Origin: CAUYXS01 sp965248495
Lineage (GTDB): Bacteria > Chloroflexota > Dehalococcoidia > Lucifugimonadales > Australimonadaceae
Length of the DNA stretch: 64,000 nt
NCBI GenBank assembly: GCA_965248495.1
Contig: CBDFJL010000003.1
Coordinates: forward strand, 1,426,001-1,490,000
Direction of reading: 5' to 3'
In this document: positions 33,450 through 41,603 of the stretch, piece after piece
How the letters are laid out: each line of letters opens with the position of its first letter
How positions within the stretch are numbered: position 1 is the stretch's first letter
Made by a program: the position numbers and the translations under genes
Notes under the pieces: model-generated
What the model was told of the DNA's origin: nothing
What the model saw: only the letters and a program-made list of their open reading frames with translations
Database searches by the model: none

Positions 33450-35719
33450 GCGTCGTGAGCGTCGTGAGCATGGGCATCGAGCGCGGAGCCCGACAACGCG
33501 ATCGGCTGGCGGGCTTCGCTCGCCGCCAAGCAGCCGCTGTCCGGGGCCAACCTGGGCGGCTCGTTGCGCTCGTTCGCCGGCATCGCTGGGAGGCTGCGGC
33601 GTTTGGTGTGCTGATCGCCCTCGCGCTGGGCACGCGGCTATGGGACGTGGGCGGGCGCACGCTGCACTACGACGAGCTCCTCCACGCCTGGTATGCATGG
33701 CTGTTCAGCGAGGGGTCCGGGTATAGCCATACGCCGGTGACCCACGGTCCGTTCCTTTTTCACGCCGCGGCAGGCACGTTCTTCGTCTTCGGGGCCAACG
33801 ACGTGACGGCTCGCCTACTGCCGGCGCTCTTCGGCGTCGCGCTGGTGGGCTTGCCGCTCCTGCTACGCCGGGAGCTTGGCTCGAGCGGTGCCGTCGCCAC
33901 GGCGTTGCTGCTGCTGGCCTCACCGTCGGTGCTGTACTTCGGACGCTTCATCCGCAACGACATCTACATGGCCGTGTGGACGCTGCTACTGGTGGCCATC
34001 ATGTGGCACTATCTCGAGCGCCCGCGCGTGTGGCTGCTGTTCGCCTGGATCGGCGTCTGGGCATTCGCGTTCACGACCAAAGAGACCAGTTACATCCTGG
34101 CGTTGATCCTCGGGTTCGCGCTCTTCTGGATGTCGGCGCCCCACTACTGGCGTTGGGTCAGGGGCCGCGCAAAGCTCTCGGCGTTGCCGCCGGCGGGCGT
34201 GCTGTTCCTCGTGCTGGTGTCGGTGACGGCTCCGCTGTGGGCCCCCCTGCCGGGCCTCATCCAGGACTTGGGCGGCATCGTGCTGGTCAACGCTGACCCG
34301 AACGACCCGGCGGTGGCCACCGGCGATACCATTCGGGCCGCCGCGGAGACGGGCGCGCCGGTGGGGGCCGCGCTGTTTATCGCGGCGTTCCTCGTCCTGG
34401 GCCTAGGCCTCCTGGGTGTGCTGGCGGGGCTGACATGGAACCGGCGGCTTTGGCCCCTCCTCGCCGCGCTCTTCGTGGCCATCTGGGTGCCGTTCTACAC
34501 CAGCATATTCACCAACGGACAGGGCTTCTTCACGGGGCTATGGGGTTCGTTGGGCTACTGGATGGCCCAGCAGCCCGTCGAGCGGGCGGGCCAACCCTGG
34601 TACTACTACTTCCTGGGATTGGCCGGCTATGAGTTTCTCGTGCTGGTGCCGGCGGTGGCGGGCGGTGCGTACCTGCTTTGGCGTGGAAACGGCTTCGACC
34701 GGTTCGTCATCTACTGGGCCGCGACGACGCTCCTTGCGGCTACGTACGCGGGGGAGAAGATGCCGTGGCTGCTGGTCGGGGTCACGCTGCCGATGGCGGT
34801 GCTCGCCGGCCGGGCCATCGGCATGGTCGCTGAGGTGGTGCGCCGGGCGGCCTTCGATGGCGTGGGCACGGGCGTCGCCAGCGGTGCGTGGCAGTGGTAC
34901 CGTCCCGCACCGATGCGCCTCGTCGCGGCCTACGGGGCCGGCTCCGGGCTCATGGGGCTGCTTGCATATGCAGTCTTGCGCGCAGCACGCGACGATGGCT
35001 TCCGCGGCGCCGCGACTTTCTGGCTGGCGCTGCTGGCCATCGGCGCGCTCGCGTGGTGGGTCGTCTGGCTGTTCAGACGGGCCCCGTTCCAAGCGACGGC
35101 AGCGTCCATCGGGCTGGGCGCGCTGACCTTGCTCCTGGCGTTCACCGGGGTCGCTTCGGCGAGGGCCGGCTTCAGCTACGCAGGCTTCGAGCGGCCGTCG
35201 GAGCTGCTCGTCTACTCCCAGACCGGCCAGGAGACGACGTACGCGGCCGAGTGTATCGCGCACGTCGCCGAGGGCAGCGGGCTCCGGCGACAGAACCTGC
35301 GCGTGCTCTCCGGCGAGTCCGATAACTTCGCATGGCAGTGGCGTTGGTACCTCCGCGACTACCCGAACCTCCAGTTCCGGTTCTTGGACCGGACCCCGCT
35401 CACGGAGCCACCCGATGCTGACGTCGTCGTGATCAGCCAGTCGGTCAGGTCCAGCACGGAGCCCATGCTGGACGGCTTTACGCAGGTTGGCGAGCTGAGC
35501 CACCTCTGGTGGTTCCCCAACGCTGCGTACGACGACCTCTCCCTCGGCGACGTCTGGAGCGGCCTGACCAGCCGCGAGGGGTGGCGGACGGCCAGCGCCT
35601 TCTTCTTCTCCCGCGAAATCGATACGAGCCTGTATCGTTCTCAGGGGCTGATCTACGTGGCTGATGAGTATGCCGACCTCGCCGATGGCTGCACGGCGCT
35701 CCGGGCCACAGGGGCTTAG
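33446..35719 (+). CDS. Agl23-like (TIGR03663) GT-C family membrane protein
   Basis: A 757-residue polytopic protein. The first external loop carries LHYDELLHAWYAW and SHTPVTHGPFLFHAAAG, the acidic D-E motif and the HGP block that mark the Agl23/PMT-like GT-C fold. FGANDVTARLLPALFGVALV and RNDIYMAVWTLLLVA follow. The C-terminal soluble domain (from about residue 590) lacks known motifs. Members are linked with flippase activity and N-glycan assembly in archaea and occur in Chloroflexi. The start lies in a GTGAGCGTC triplicate, so GTG 33446 and ATG 33470 are both possible. Confidence 0.85.
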   Translation: MSVVSVVSMGIERGARQRDRLAGFARRQAAAVRGQPGRLVALVRRHRWEAAAFGVLIALALGTRLWDVGGRTLHYDELLHAWYAWLFSEGSGYSHTPVTHGPFLFHAAAGTFFVFGANDVTARLLPALFGVALVGLPLLLRRELGSSGAVATALLLLASPSVLYFGRFIRNDIYMAVWTLLLVAIMWHYLERPRVWLLFAWIGVWAFAFTTKETSYILALILGFALFWMSAPHYWRWVRGRAKLSALPPAGVLFLVLVSVTAPLWAPLPGLIQDLGGIVLVNADPNDPAVATGDTIRAAAETGAPVGAALFIAAFLVLGLGLLGVLAGLTWNRRLWPLLAALFVAIWVPFYTSIFTNGQGFFTGLWGSLGYWMAQQPVERAGQPWYYYFLGLAGYEFLVLVPAVAGGAYLLWRGNGFDRFVIYWAATTLLAATYAGEKMPWLLVGVTLPMAVLAGRAIGMVAEVVRRAAFDGVGTGVASGAWQWYRPAPMRLVAAYGAGSGLMGLLAYAVLRAARDDGFRGAATFWLALLAIGALAWWVVWLFRRAPFQATAASIGLGALTLLLAFTGVASARAGFSYAGFERPSELLVYSQTGQETTYAAECIAHVAEGSGLRRQNLRVLSGESDNFAWQWRWYLRDYPNLQFRFLDRTPLTEPPDADVVVISQSVRSSTEPMLDGFTQVGELSHLWWFPNAAYDDLSLGDVWSGLTSREGWRTASAFFFSREIDTSLYRSQGLIYVADEYADLADGCTALRATGA

Positions 35720-35726
35720 GCCCGGT

Positions 35727-35735
35727 TGCTATACT
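35727..35735 (+). promoter_or_regulatory. Extended -10 (TTGCTATACT) upstream of the flippase-like gene
   Basis: TATACT (35730-35735) preceded by TG-C forms an extended -10 similar to that of ligA. No -35 match. The TTG start of the next gene is at 35768. Confidence 0.35.
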
Positions 35736-35767
35736 CGCCGGGCGCTTGAGCGAGTGGGAGTCCTGGG

Positions 35768-36856
35768 TTGTTCCTGAGTAAACGTGTGTGGCTGGGCATC
35801 GCGGTCACCGCCGTCTTCATCACGCTACTTGCCCTGCGGGTCGATTTCGGCGACATGGGCACCGCGCTCGCTGACGCGAATTATGCGTTCGTCGTGCCCG
35901 CCATCGCCGTCTACTTCATTACCTTTGTCTTTCGCTCCTACCGGTGGAGCTTTCTCCTACGCCCTTTTGACCCTGACATCCGTGCGGTCCGCCTCTACCC
36001 CGTCATCCTCGTTGGCTACATGGCCAACAACGTGCTCCCGGTCCGGCTGGGCGAGCTGGTCCGCAGCTACTACCTATCGATCAGGGAGCGCGTACGCGGA
36101 TCGACGGCGCTGGCGACCATCATCGCCGAGCGTATCTTCGATGGCCTGACGCTGCTGCTCCTGCTGGTGATCGCGCTGTCGTTTCTCCCTTCGCTTGACC
36201 TGCTGGACTTCGCCTCGGACACGCTGAACGTGCCGCGCGCATTGGTGGTCATCGCCATCGTTGTCCCGTACGTGGCCGCGCTGACCACCGTAGTCTTGGT
36301 CGCGCGCGCGGACCGCTGGGTGACGCGGGTGGCGGCCGTGGTTTGCGGCAGGCTGCCCAGCCGAGCCGGTGTGCTTACGCTCTCCCTGGTAGAGCGGTTC
36401 ATCGCCGGATTCCAGGGGCTGCACCAGCCCACGCGCCTACTCAAACTGCTTCTTCTTTCGCTGCCGATCTGGCTGTCGGAAGCCGCTGTCTACTACGTGG
36501 TGGCCCTGGGTTTCGACCTCGACTCGCAGCTTGGGCCGGGGACGAGCATGGTGCCCGCTATCCTCCTGACGCTGGCGTTGTCGAACCTGGCAACGTCCAT
36601 ACCGTCCTCGCAGGGAGCCGTCGGCCCCTTCGAGCTCTTCGCGGTCCTCGCGCTGGAGGGCTTGGGCGTGAGCGCGGGCATTGCGTCGGCCTACGCCGTG
36701 GTGCTCCACGCGGCGGTGCTCGTGCCGCCCATTGTCGTGGGGCTGCTGCACCTTGCCATGCGGGGCGTGACGCTTGCCCAGCTCACGCGGCGCCCGGCGG
36801 AGCCCGCATCGTCCATGACATTGGAAGGGCCGCGAGAGGGGGAGGGGCCTCGATGA
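35768..36856 (+). CDS. Lysylphosphatidylglycerol synthase TM-region (UPF0104) family flippase-like protein
   Basis: A 362-residue integral membrane protein with about 8 hydrophobic segments. Family signatures include TFVFRSYRWSFLLRPFD, YMANNVLPVRLGELVRSYYL, ERIFDGLTLLL and SLPSSQGAVGPFE-like text (ATSIPSSQGAVGPFELF). Such proteins flip lipids or polyprenyl-linked glycans, or form the membrane half of MprF. The TTG start has GGGAG upstream. It overlaps the FAD oxidoreductase by 4 bases (ATGA) and follows the two GT-C genes, consistent with lipid-linked glycan handling. Confidence 0.82.
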   Translation: MFLSKRVWLGIAVTAVFITLLALRVDFGDMGTALADANYAFVVPAIAVYFITFVFRSYRWSFLLRPFDPDIRAVRLYPVILVGYMANNVLPVRLGELVRSYYLSIRERVRGSTALATIIAERIFDGLTLLLLLVIALSFLPSLDLLDFASDTLNVPRALVVIAIVVPYVAALTTVVLVARADRWVTRVAAVVCGRLPSRAGVLTLSLVERFIAGFQGLHQPTRLLKLLLLSLPIWLSEAAVYYVVALGFDLDSQLGPGTSMVPAILLTLALSNLATSIPSSQGAVGPFELFAVLALEGLGVSAGIASAYAVVLHAAVLVPPIVVGLLHLAMRGVTLAQLTRRPAEPASSMTLEGPREGEGPR

Positions 36857-38181
36857 GAGTCGGGATCATCGGCGGGGGCGCGGCCGGGCTGGCCGCCGCC
36901 TACGAGCTCGGCCTGCGAGGCCATGCGACCGAGGTATTCGAGGCGGCGCCTTTCCTCGGCGGGCAAGCATCCACGTTCCTCGTTGGGGGCACCCCCATCG
37001 AGCGGGGCTACCACCACCTGTTTCGCAGCGATACGGCCATGATCGGCCTCATGGAGGAACTTGGCCTGGGCGCCCGGCTGCAGTGGATCGACTCCAACGT
37101 CGGCTATTTCGCAAACGGCCGCGTCTGGCCCTTCGCGACCCCCAAGGACCTGCTGCGGTTCGGTCCACTGCCGCCGATCGATCGGATACGCCTGGGACTT
37201 ATGACCTTGCGCCTTCAGCGCCGGCGCGAGTGGCACTCGCTGGAGTCGCAGACCGCGACCGATTGGCTCCGCGCGCACGCCGGCGAACGCATCTACCGCG
37301 TGATCTTCGAGCCGATGCTTCGCGGCAAGTTTGGGCAGTACCACGACCAGATCACCATGGCCTGGCTCTGGAACAAGTTCGCCCTGCGCACCGCCTCGCG
37401 AGGGAAAGGGCTGGCCGGTAGGCTCAAGGAGCAGCTCGGCTACCCCATCGGCAGCTTCGACGAGATATTCGCCACGCTCACCAAACGCGTGGGCGAGCTG
37501 GGTGGGCAGGTGACAACCAGCGCCGCGGTGGGACGCATCGTCGTGGAGGACGGCCGTGCCACCGGGCTCACGCTGCGGGTTGGCGACGCGCCGGAGGAGA
37601 CGCGGGGCTACGACGCGGTCCTGGCCACGGTGCCGTCCTACGTCCTCCCGCGCCTCGTCGACAGCCTGCCGGAGGCTTACCTGTCGCGTCTCACCGACAA
37701 GGTCTACCTGTCGGCCGTGCTCGTGGTGCTGGTCCTCGACCGCGCGCTCAGCCCGCACTACTGGACGTACGTAGGGGACCGCACCGTGCCGTTCCTCGGC
37801 GTCATCGAGCACACCAACTTCATGCCCGCGGAGCACTACGGCGGCCGTCACATCGTCTACTTGACCAACTACCTGGCCCGCGACGACCGTCTCTACGCGC
37901 TATCGGGCGAGGAGCTGTACCGGGAGTATCTGCCGCACCTGCGCCGCATCAACCCGGCGTTCGACGAGTCCTGGGTCGTCGAGTACCACCACCATAAGGT
38001 GGACGCGGCCCAGCCAATCGTCACGGCGGGCTATTCGGCCGGCATCCCCGATCACCGCACGCCGATTCCCGGCCTGTACCTGGCCAACACCACGCAGATC
38101 TACCCCGAGGACCGGGGCACGAACTACAGCGTGCGGATGGGCCGCATGGTGGCCGCGATGATGGCCGACGACATGCGCTAA
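36853..38181 (+). CDS. NAD(P)/FAD-dependent amine oxidase-type oxidoreductase
   Basis: A 442-residue flavoprotein. The dinucleotide-binding motif VGIIGGGAAGLAAAYELG starts at residue 3, followed by FEAAPFLGGQAST and ERGYHHLFRSDTAMIGLME. The C terminus has the FAD-contacting DRGTNYSVRMGRMVAA segment. It belongs to the protoporphyrinogen-oxidase/UDP-galactopyranose-mutase-like group common in surface-polysaccharide clusters; the substrate may be a lipid carrier or sugar. The ATG at 36853 has GGAGGGG and overlaps the previous stop. The long upstream extension of the frame is not coding. Confidence 0.82.
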   Translation: MRVGIIGGGAAGLAAAYELGLRGHATEVFEAAPFLGGQASTFLVGGTPIERGYHHLFRSDTAMIGLMEELGLGARLQWIDSNVGYFANGRVWPFATPKDLLRFGPLPPIDRIRLGLMTLRLQRRREWHSLESQTATDWLRAHAGERIYRVIFEPMLRGKFGQYHDQITMAWLWNKFALRTASRGKGLAGRLKEQLGYPIGSFDEIFATLTKRVGELGGQVTTSAAVGRIVVEDGRATGLTLRVGDAPEETRGYDAVLATVPSYVLPRLVDSLPEAYLSRLTDKVYLSAVLVVLVLDRALSPHYWTYVGDRTVPFLGVIEHTNFMPAEHYGGRHIVYLTNYLARDDRLYALSGEELYREYLPHLRRINPAFDESWVVEYHHHKVDAAQPIVTAGYSAGIPDHRTPIPGLYLANTTQIYPEDRGTNYSVRMGRMVAAMMADDMR

Positions 38182-38244
38182 GGCGGCGCGATGGCGAGCT
38201 CCGCCCTCGGCGGGACATCGATCATCGGAGGGGCCAGCCCCGCG

Positions 38245-38320
38245 TGTCATTCTGAGCGAAGCGAAGGATCTATCCGGGGCGTGGGAGAGATTCTTCGTCG
38301 CTGCGCTCCTCAGAATGACA
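38245..38320. repeat. TGTCATTCTGAG palindromic dispersed element, intact copy
   Basis: A 76-bp element with perfect 12-bp terminal inverted repeats TGTCATTCTGAG (38245-38256) and CTCAGAATGACA (38309-38320). Inside, CGAAGGATCT and AGATTCTTCG pair with one mismatch. It lies between two convergent genes. Confidence 0.85.
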
Positions 38321-38343
38321 GGCAGTGGGGATGCCGAGCGCGC

Positions 38344-39051
38344 CTACAGGCCGAGCCTGACCTCGCCGTCGCGCAACGGCGGGTATGCCTGGTGGAAGGT
38401 CTCGCACACGTAAAAGTTGGCTTCGAGATAGGAAGCGAACTCTTGGGCGTCTTCCTGCGAACGGTAGAGACGCAGTCCCCCCGCCTTCAGCTGCCAGTAG
38501 TCGGCGACGTCGACGAAGACGTTTGGCGAGGCGTCGGGCCCGTCCAGCTCGATGTCGAAGTCGCTGAAGTCCGGTGAAATGGCCACGTACAGCAACCGTG
38601 GCTCTGGGCCGCTCCGACCCGGACTGATGTGCTCGTAGAAGGCCAGCCGCGCCGCATGGTGGATCGCTATGTGGTCCTCGTGTCGCGAGATGCCCAGCGG
38701 GCCGAAGGTGACGACGACGTCCGGGTCGAAGTCGCGCATGACTGCGCGCACCTGCGCGGCGACCTCCTCGGCGGGTGCGTTCACAAGCTCCTGGTCGCGA
38801 TGGCCGAGGAAGATGGGGTCGCGGCGGACCCCGTAGGTGCGCAGCACTGCGCGCAGCTCCTGCTCCCTGACGGCCGGGAGCTCCTCGCGAGCCACCGTGA
38901 CGCCGCCGGTGCCCAGCGTGCCGAGCTCGCCGCGCGTGGCGCTAATGACCTGCACGTCGCCGCCCGTGGCCATCACGCCGGTCATGGTCCCGGCAGCCGA
39001 CGAGGTCTCGTCGTCGGGGTGGGCGAACACGCACAGGAGTCGGATGGGCAT
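38344..39051 (-). CDS. PIG-L/LmbE-family deacetylase
   Basis: A 235-residue zinc deacetylase-like protein. The metal motif is VFAHPDDETSSAAG (AHPDDE) and a late SRHEDHIAIHHAARLAF gives the HxxH pair. Members deacetylate GlcNAc-containing substrates such as GlcNAc-Ins (mycothiol, bacillithiol) or glycolipids, so it might serve the nearby glycan genes; the substrate is not shown. The start at 39051 lies at the family N terminus (MPIRLLCVFAHPDDE); four extra codons upstream are possible. Its leader consists of the 69-bp tandem repeat. Confidence 0.87.
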   Translation of the reverse strand: MPIRLLCVFAHPDDETSSAAGTMTGVMATGGDVQVISATRGELGTLGTGGVTVAREELPAVREQELRAVLRTYGVRRDPIFLGHRDQELVNAPAEEVAAQVRAVMRDFDPDVVVTFGPLGISRHEDHIAIHHAARLAFYEHISPGRSGPEPRLLYVAISPDFSDFDIELDGPDASPNVFVDVADYWQLKAGGLRLYRSQEDAQEFASYLEANFYVCETFHQAYPPLRDGEVRLGL

Positions 39052-39065
39052 GGCGCCGGGCATTC

Positions 39066-39203
39066 TAGGTGATGCACGGGCCAGCCCGCGCGTTTCCGCA
39101 CAGGAAGCCGGCGGGGCCGACCACCGGTGCCCTGTAGGTGATGCGCGGGCCAGCCCGCGCGTTTCCGCACAGGAAGCCGGCAGGACCGACGACCGGTGCC
39201 CTG
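39066..39203. repeat. Two-copy tandem repeat of exactly 69 bp, each with a GC-rich hairpin
   Basis: Copy 1 is 39066-39134 and copy 2 is 39135-39203. They differ at about four positions. Each contains an inverted repeat, perfect in copy 2 as GCGCGGG-CCAG-CCCGCGC. The array sits between the stop of the membrane protein at 39211 and the PIG-L start on the minus strand. No T-run follows, so it is not a classical terminator. Confidence 0.75.
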
Positions 39204-39210
39204 TACGCGG

Positions 39211-40989
39211 TCAGGCTTCCTCGTAGGGGATGACGTCCACGCCGTCGGCGCGCACGACCACCAGGAGCCGGTCGCCCGGCGCCTCCTGAATCCGAGCAAC
39301 GATGCGCTCGGGGTCGATGCCGGTGTCGGCCGGTGCCGACCCCGCGTCCAGCCGGCGCCAGGTGACGACGCTGCCGGTGATGCGCGCGCCGATCGCCTCC
39401 GCCAACGTCCGCGCGTCGCCCGCCGCGACCAGTGTGATGCGCTTGGGCGCAGCGATCGGTGCGGCAGCAGGCACGGGGGCCATGGCCTGGTCTTCGCGGA
39501 GCACGAGACCGTGATACGCCCCGATGAGAGCGGTGGTGAGGAGCACACCGAGCGCCCATTTCGTCTCCTCCAGGACGTCGCTACCGAGGTTGCCATCCAG
39601 CGAAGCCGACACCACCGAGACGATGACGGCGATCAGCGCCCCCGCCGCCGACAGCACGGCAATGCCAAAGACTCCATAGATGTAGACGCGCCTGGGCAGC
39701 GCCTCGCGCTCGGACGAGTCGGCGTTCGGCAGCGCGGACTGCTGGCGGGACCAGTGGTAGAGCCACAACGGGGCGCCGACCAGCGTGGTTGTCAGGCCAA
39801 CGGCCAGCGGGTCCGACCACCAGCGCGCGCCGACCACCAGCGGGGCGGCCCCGGGGACGATCACGCCGATGACCACGCCGAACAGCAGCACCAACCCCAC
39901 CGTGAGCGTGCCAAGGCCGGCGCCCGCGAGCAGGTAGCGATAGGTACGCCGTCCGCTCTCCGCCCCTTCGGCCCCCGCCTCCTGGCGGGCACTCGCGGCG
40001 TGGTAGGCGAGCAGGCTCGCCCCGGCAATGAGCCCGGCGATGGCCCCGGGCGCGATCTCGAACGCGACGGTCGCACCGCCGCGCTCCGCCGCCAGCGCCC
40101 ACGCGAGTGCCCGCTCGACGAGGAGAGCGACGAAGGCGATGGTGATGGCGGTGCCGCCGAAGATCCCCAGGCCGTACAGGACCCACTGGCGTGCCAGCGA
40201 GCCCTGATCGGCCCGGGAGGTCCGGTGCCAGTACCATGCCCACCAGGCGGCGCCCACCAGCGCCAGCGCCCCACCGGTGCGCAGCAGGCCGGCGTCGACC
40301 CGCGAGCCACCGTCGCCCAGGAGCGGCTCGGTGAACAGCGCGTCGTAGGCGGAGCCCAACAGAGCGGCGAGCAGGGTGCCGACGCCGGCCAGCAGCAGCG
40401 CGAGCCCATAGGCGGAGGCGCTGTACACGTGAAGCCTCCGGATGGTGCGCGCGCTGCTTGTCGGCTGGCCCTCCCGTGTCTCGGCCACCCAATGGAACGC
40501 CCACACGGTGAGCCATACCATCGCGCCGGCGAGGGGAAACGCCTCGAAGTTCCCCGGCTCGAGCAGGTCGATGAGTAGCGGGGTGAGCGTCCCGGCTGCC
40601 ACCGCTGCTGAGACGGTCAGGACCCCGTACACGTAGACCTTTCGCCCGACGGCACCGACCTCGCGGGGGAACTCGCGCACCGAGCGTTGGGCAAGGAGCC
40701 AAAAGACCAGCCATACCGGACCGCCGACGACGAAGGCGGCGACACCGAACGCGATCACGCTGGAGCGCTCACGAACGATGACTTCGCTGGAGGTTGCGCT
40801 GATCGTCTCCGTCAGCAGTGCCTGCGCACCGCCTGCGGCGAGCATGAGCGCGACGAAGGCGACACCGTAGTAGAACAGCCGCCGCACGGTCCCGATGCCG
40901 GGGTCTTCGTCGTCACCGCCGCGTCTGAGCAGCGCAACGATTCCAAGGACGATGGCGCCGAGCACCAGCGGGGGGAGGATGAAGTCCAC
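39211..40989 (-). CDS. Six-repeat DUF5671-like polytopic membrane protein
   Basis: A 592-residue protein with a transmembrane N terminus (about residues 2-21) and six internal repeats. Each starts with an arginine/tyrosine segment (TVRRLFYYGVAF 35; VGRKVYVYGVLTV 115; TIRRLHVYSASAY 182; LARQWVLYGLGIF 266; GRRTYRYLLAGAG 347; LPRRVYIYGVFGI 432) and ends at a Trp/His cluster (FWLL 97, FHWV 167, YWHRT 255, YHAAS 330, YHWSRQQ 412, YHGLV 493). This resembles DUF5671 in tandem. The C-terminal 100 residues are soluble. The GTG at 40989 follows the preceding gene by 10 bases. Function is unknown; heme binding by the repeated His is speculation. Confidence 0.7.
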   Translation of the reverse strand: MDFILPPLVLGAIVLGIVALLRRGGDDEDPGIGTVRRLFYYGVAFVALMLAAGGAQALLTETISATSSEVIVRERSSVIAFGVAAFVVGGPVWLVFWLLAQRSVREFPREVGAVGRKVYVYGVLTVSAAVAAGTLTPLLIDLLEPGNFEAFPLAGAMVWLTVWAFHWVAETREGQPTSSARTIRRLHVYSASAYGLALLLAGVGTLLAALLGSAYDALFTEPLLGDGGSRVDAGLLRTGGALALVGAAWWAWYWHRTSRADQGSLARQWVLYGLGIFGGTAITIAFVALLVERALAWALAAERGGATVAFEIAPGAIAGLIAGASLLAYHAASARQEAGAEGAESGRRTYRYLLAGAGLGTLTVGLVLLFGVVIGVIVPGAAPLVVGARWWSDPLAVGLTTTLVGAPLWLYHWSRQQSALPNADSSEREALPRRVYIYGVFGIAVLSAAGALIAVIVSVVSASLDGNLGSDVLEETKWALGVLLTTALIGAYHGLVLREDQAMAPVPAAAPIAAPKRITLVAAGDARTLAEAIGARITGSVVTWRRLDAGSAPADTGIDPERIVARIQEAPGDRLLVVVRADGVDVIPYEEA

Positions 40990-40999
40990 GCGCGCCTCG

Positions 41000-41467
41000 C
41001 TACGCCTCGGGCTCGGCGGGCGCCAGCTCCGTCGTCGGCGGCGGAGCTTCGCGCACGGGCAGGCGCTCGTGGGCGCAGAAGCGCGCGGGGAAGCCGACCG
41101 CCGCCAGTCGCCAGCCCGCGTCCGTCTCCAGCAATCGGTATCGTTGGGCGTGCAGCGACTCGCCGGTACCGAACGGCGGCGGCGTGGAGCGCTCGCTGAT
41201 GCGGACCGTGACCTCGGTCTCGCCGCCGACCACGCGCGAGCCGCCCAACCTCGCCGTGAACTCGCGGTCCTCGTACCAACGCACGCCCTGACGGAAGTCG
41301 TCCAGGGGGCAGGCCGTGGCGACGCTGAGGGCAAGCAGCGCGTGCGCGGCCTCGTAGTCGCGGTCGGTGATGGCCTGAAGGTAGCGCTGCACGGTGCCCT
41401 CCGGCGTGTCCGCCGACAGGGTGGCGGGCTCGGAGCTGCCCACCGTTAGCGTGATGACGACGGCCAC
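41000..41467 (-). CDS. Membrane-anchored hypothetical protein with NTF2-like pattern (start unclear)
   Basis: At least 155 residues: ADTPEGTVQRYLQAITDRDY and the following helix-strand pattern (ARLGGSRVVGGETEVTVRIS, QRYRLLETDAGWRLA) suggest an NTF2-like fold. The reading frame continues upstream without stop to 41540 and encodes a clear transmembrane anchor (SSRWLAATAAVILIVAAVAV), but no ATG, GTG or TTG begins it. GTG 41467 would cut the anchor in half. Either a rare start codon or a one-base assembly error is likely. It is followed 10 bases later by the six-repeat protein gene. Confidence 0.55.
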   Translation of the reverse strand: MAVVITLTVGSSEPATLSADTPEGTVQRYLQAITDRDYEAAHALLALSVATACPLDDFRQGVRWYEDREFTARLGGSRVVGGETEVTVRISERSTPPPFGTGESLHAQRYRLLETDAGWRLAAVGFPARFCAHERLPVREAPPPTTELAPAEPEA

Positions 41468-41546
41468 CGCCGCGACGATGAGGATGACCGCGGCGGTTGC
41501 CGCGAGCCATCGCGAGGACTGCGCACCGTGGTCATGGCGTCAGCCT

Positions 41547-41582
41547 ATACGAAGGCCCCCGGTCTGACCGCGGCCTTCGTAT
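41547..41582 (-). terminator. 11-bp hairpin after the metalloprotease gene
   Basis: ATACGAAGGCC (41547-41557) and GGCCTTCGTAT (41572-41582) form an 11-bp stem with a 14-base loop, beginning 22 bases after the stop of the minus-strand protease gene. There is no U-run, so termination is plausible but not certain. Confidence 0.4.
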
Positions 41583-41603
41583 GCGGGAACGCACGCTCTC
41601 GCG

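Noticed and set aside
31863..33698. Large minus-strand ORF opposite the DUF2298 gene
   Set aside because: It is a high-GC antisense frame with compositionally biased Arg/His/Gln text, no family similarity, and it sits opposite a well-supported gene.
36343..36852. N-terminal extension of the FAD oxidoreductase
   Set aside because: It overlaps the flippase-like gene in another frame; the dinucleotide-binding motif begins at ATG 36853.
39066..39203. CRISPR or transposon ends
   Set aside because: Two tandem copies with an exact 69-base period and no flanking transposase are better explained as tandem duplication.
39196..40578. Plus-strand ORF opposite the six-repeat protein
   Set aside because: Arg/Gln/His-rich antisense text with no recognisable domain; the minus-strand frame has six coherent membrane repeats.
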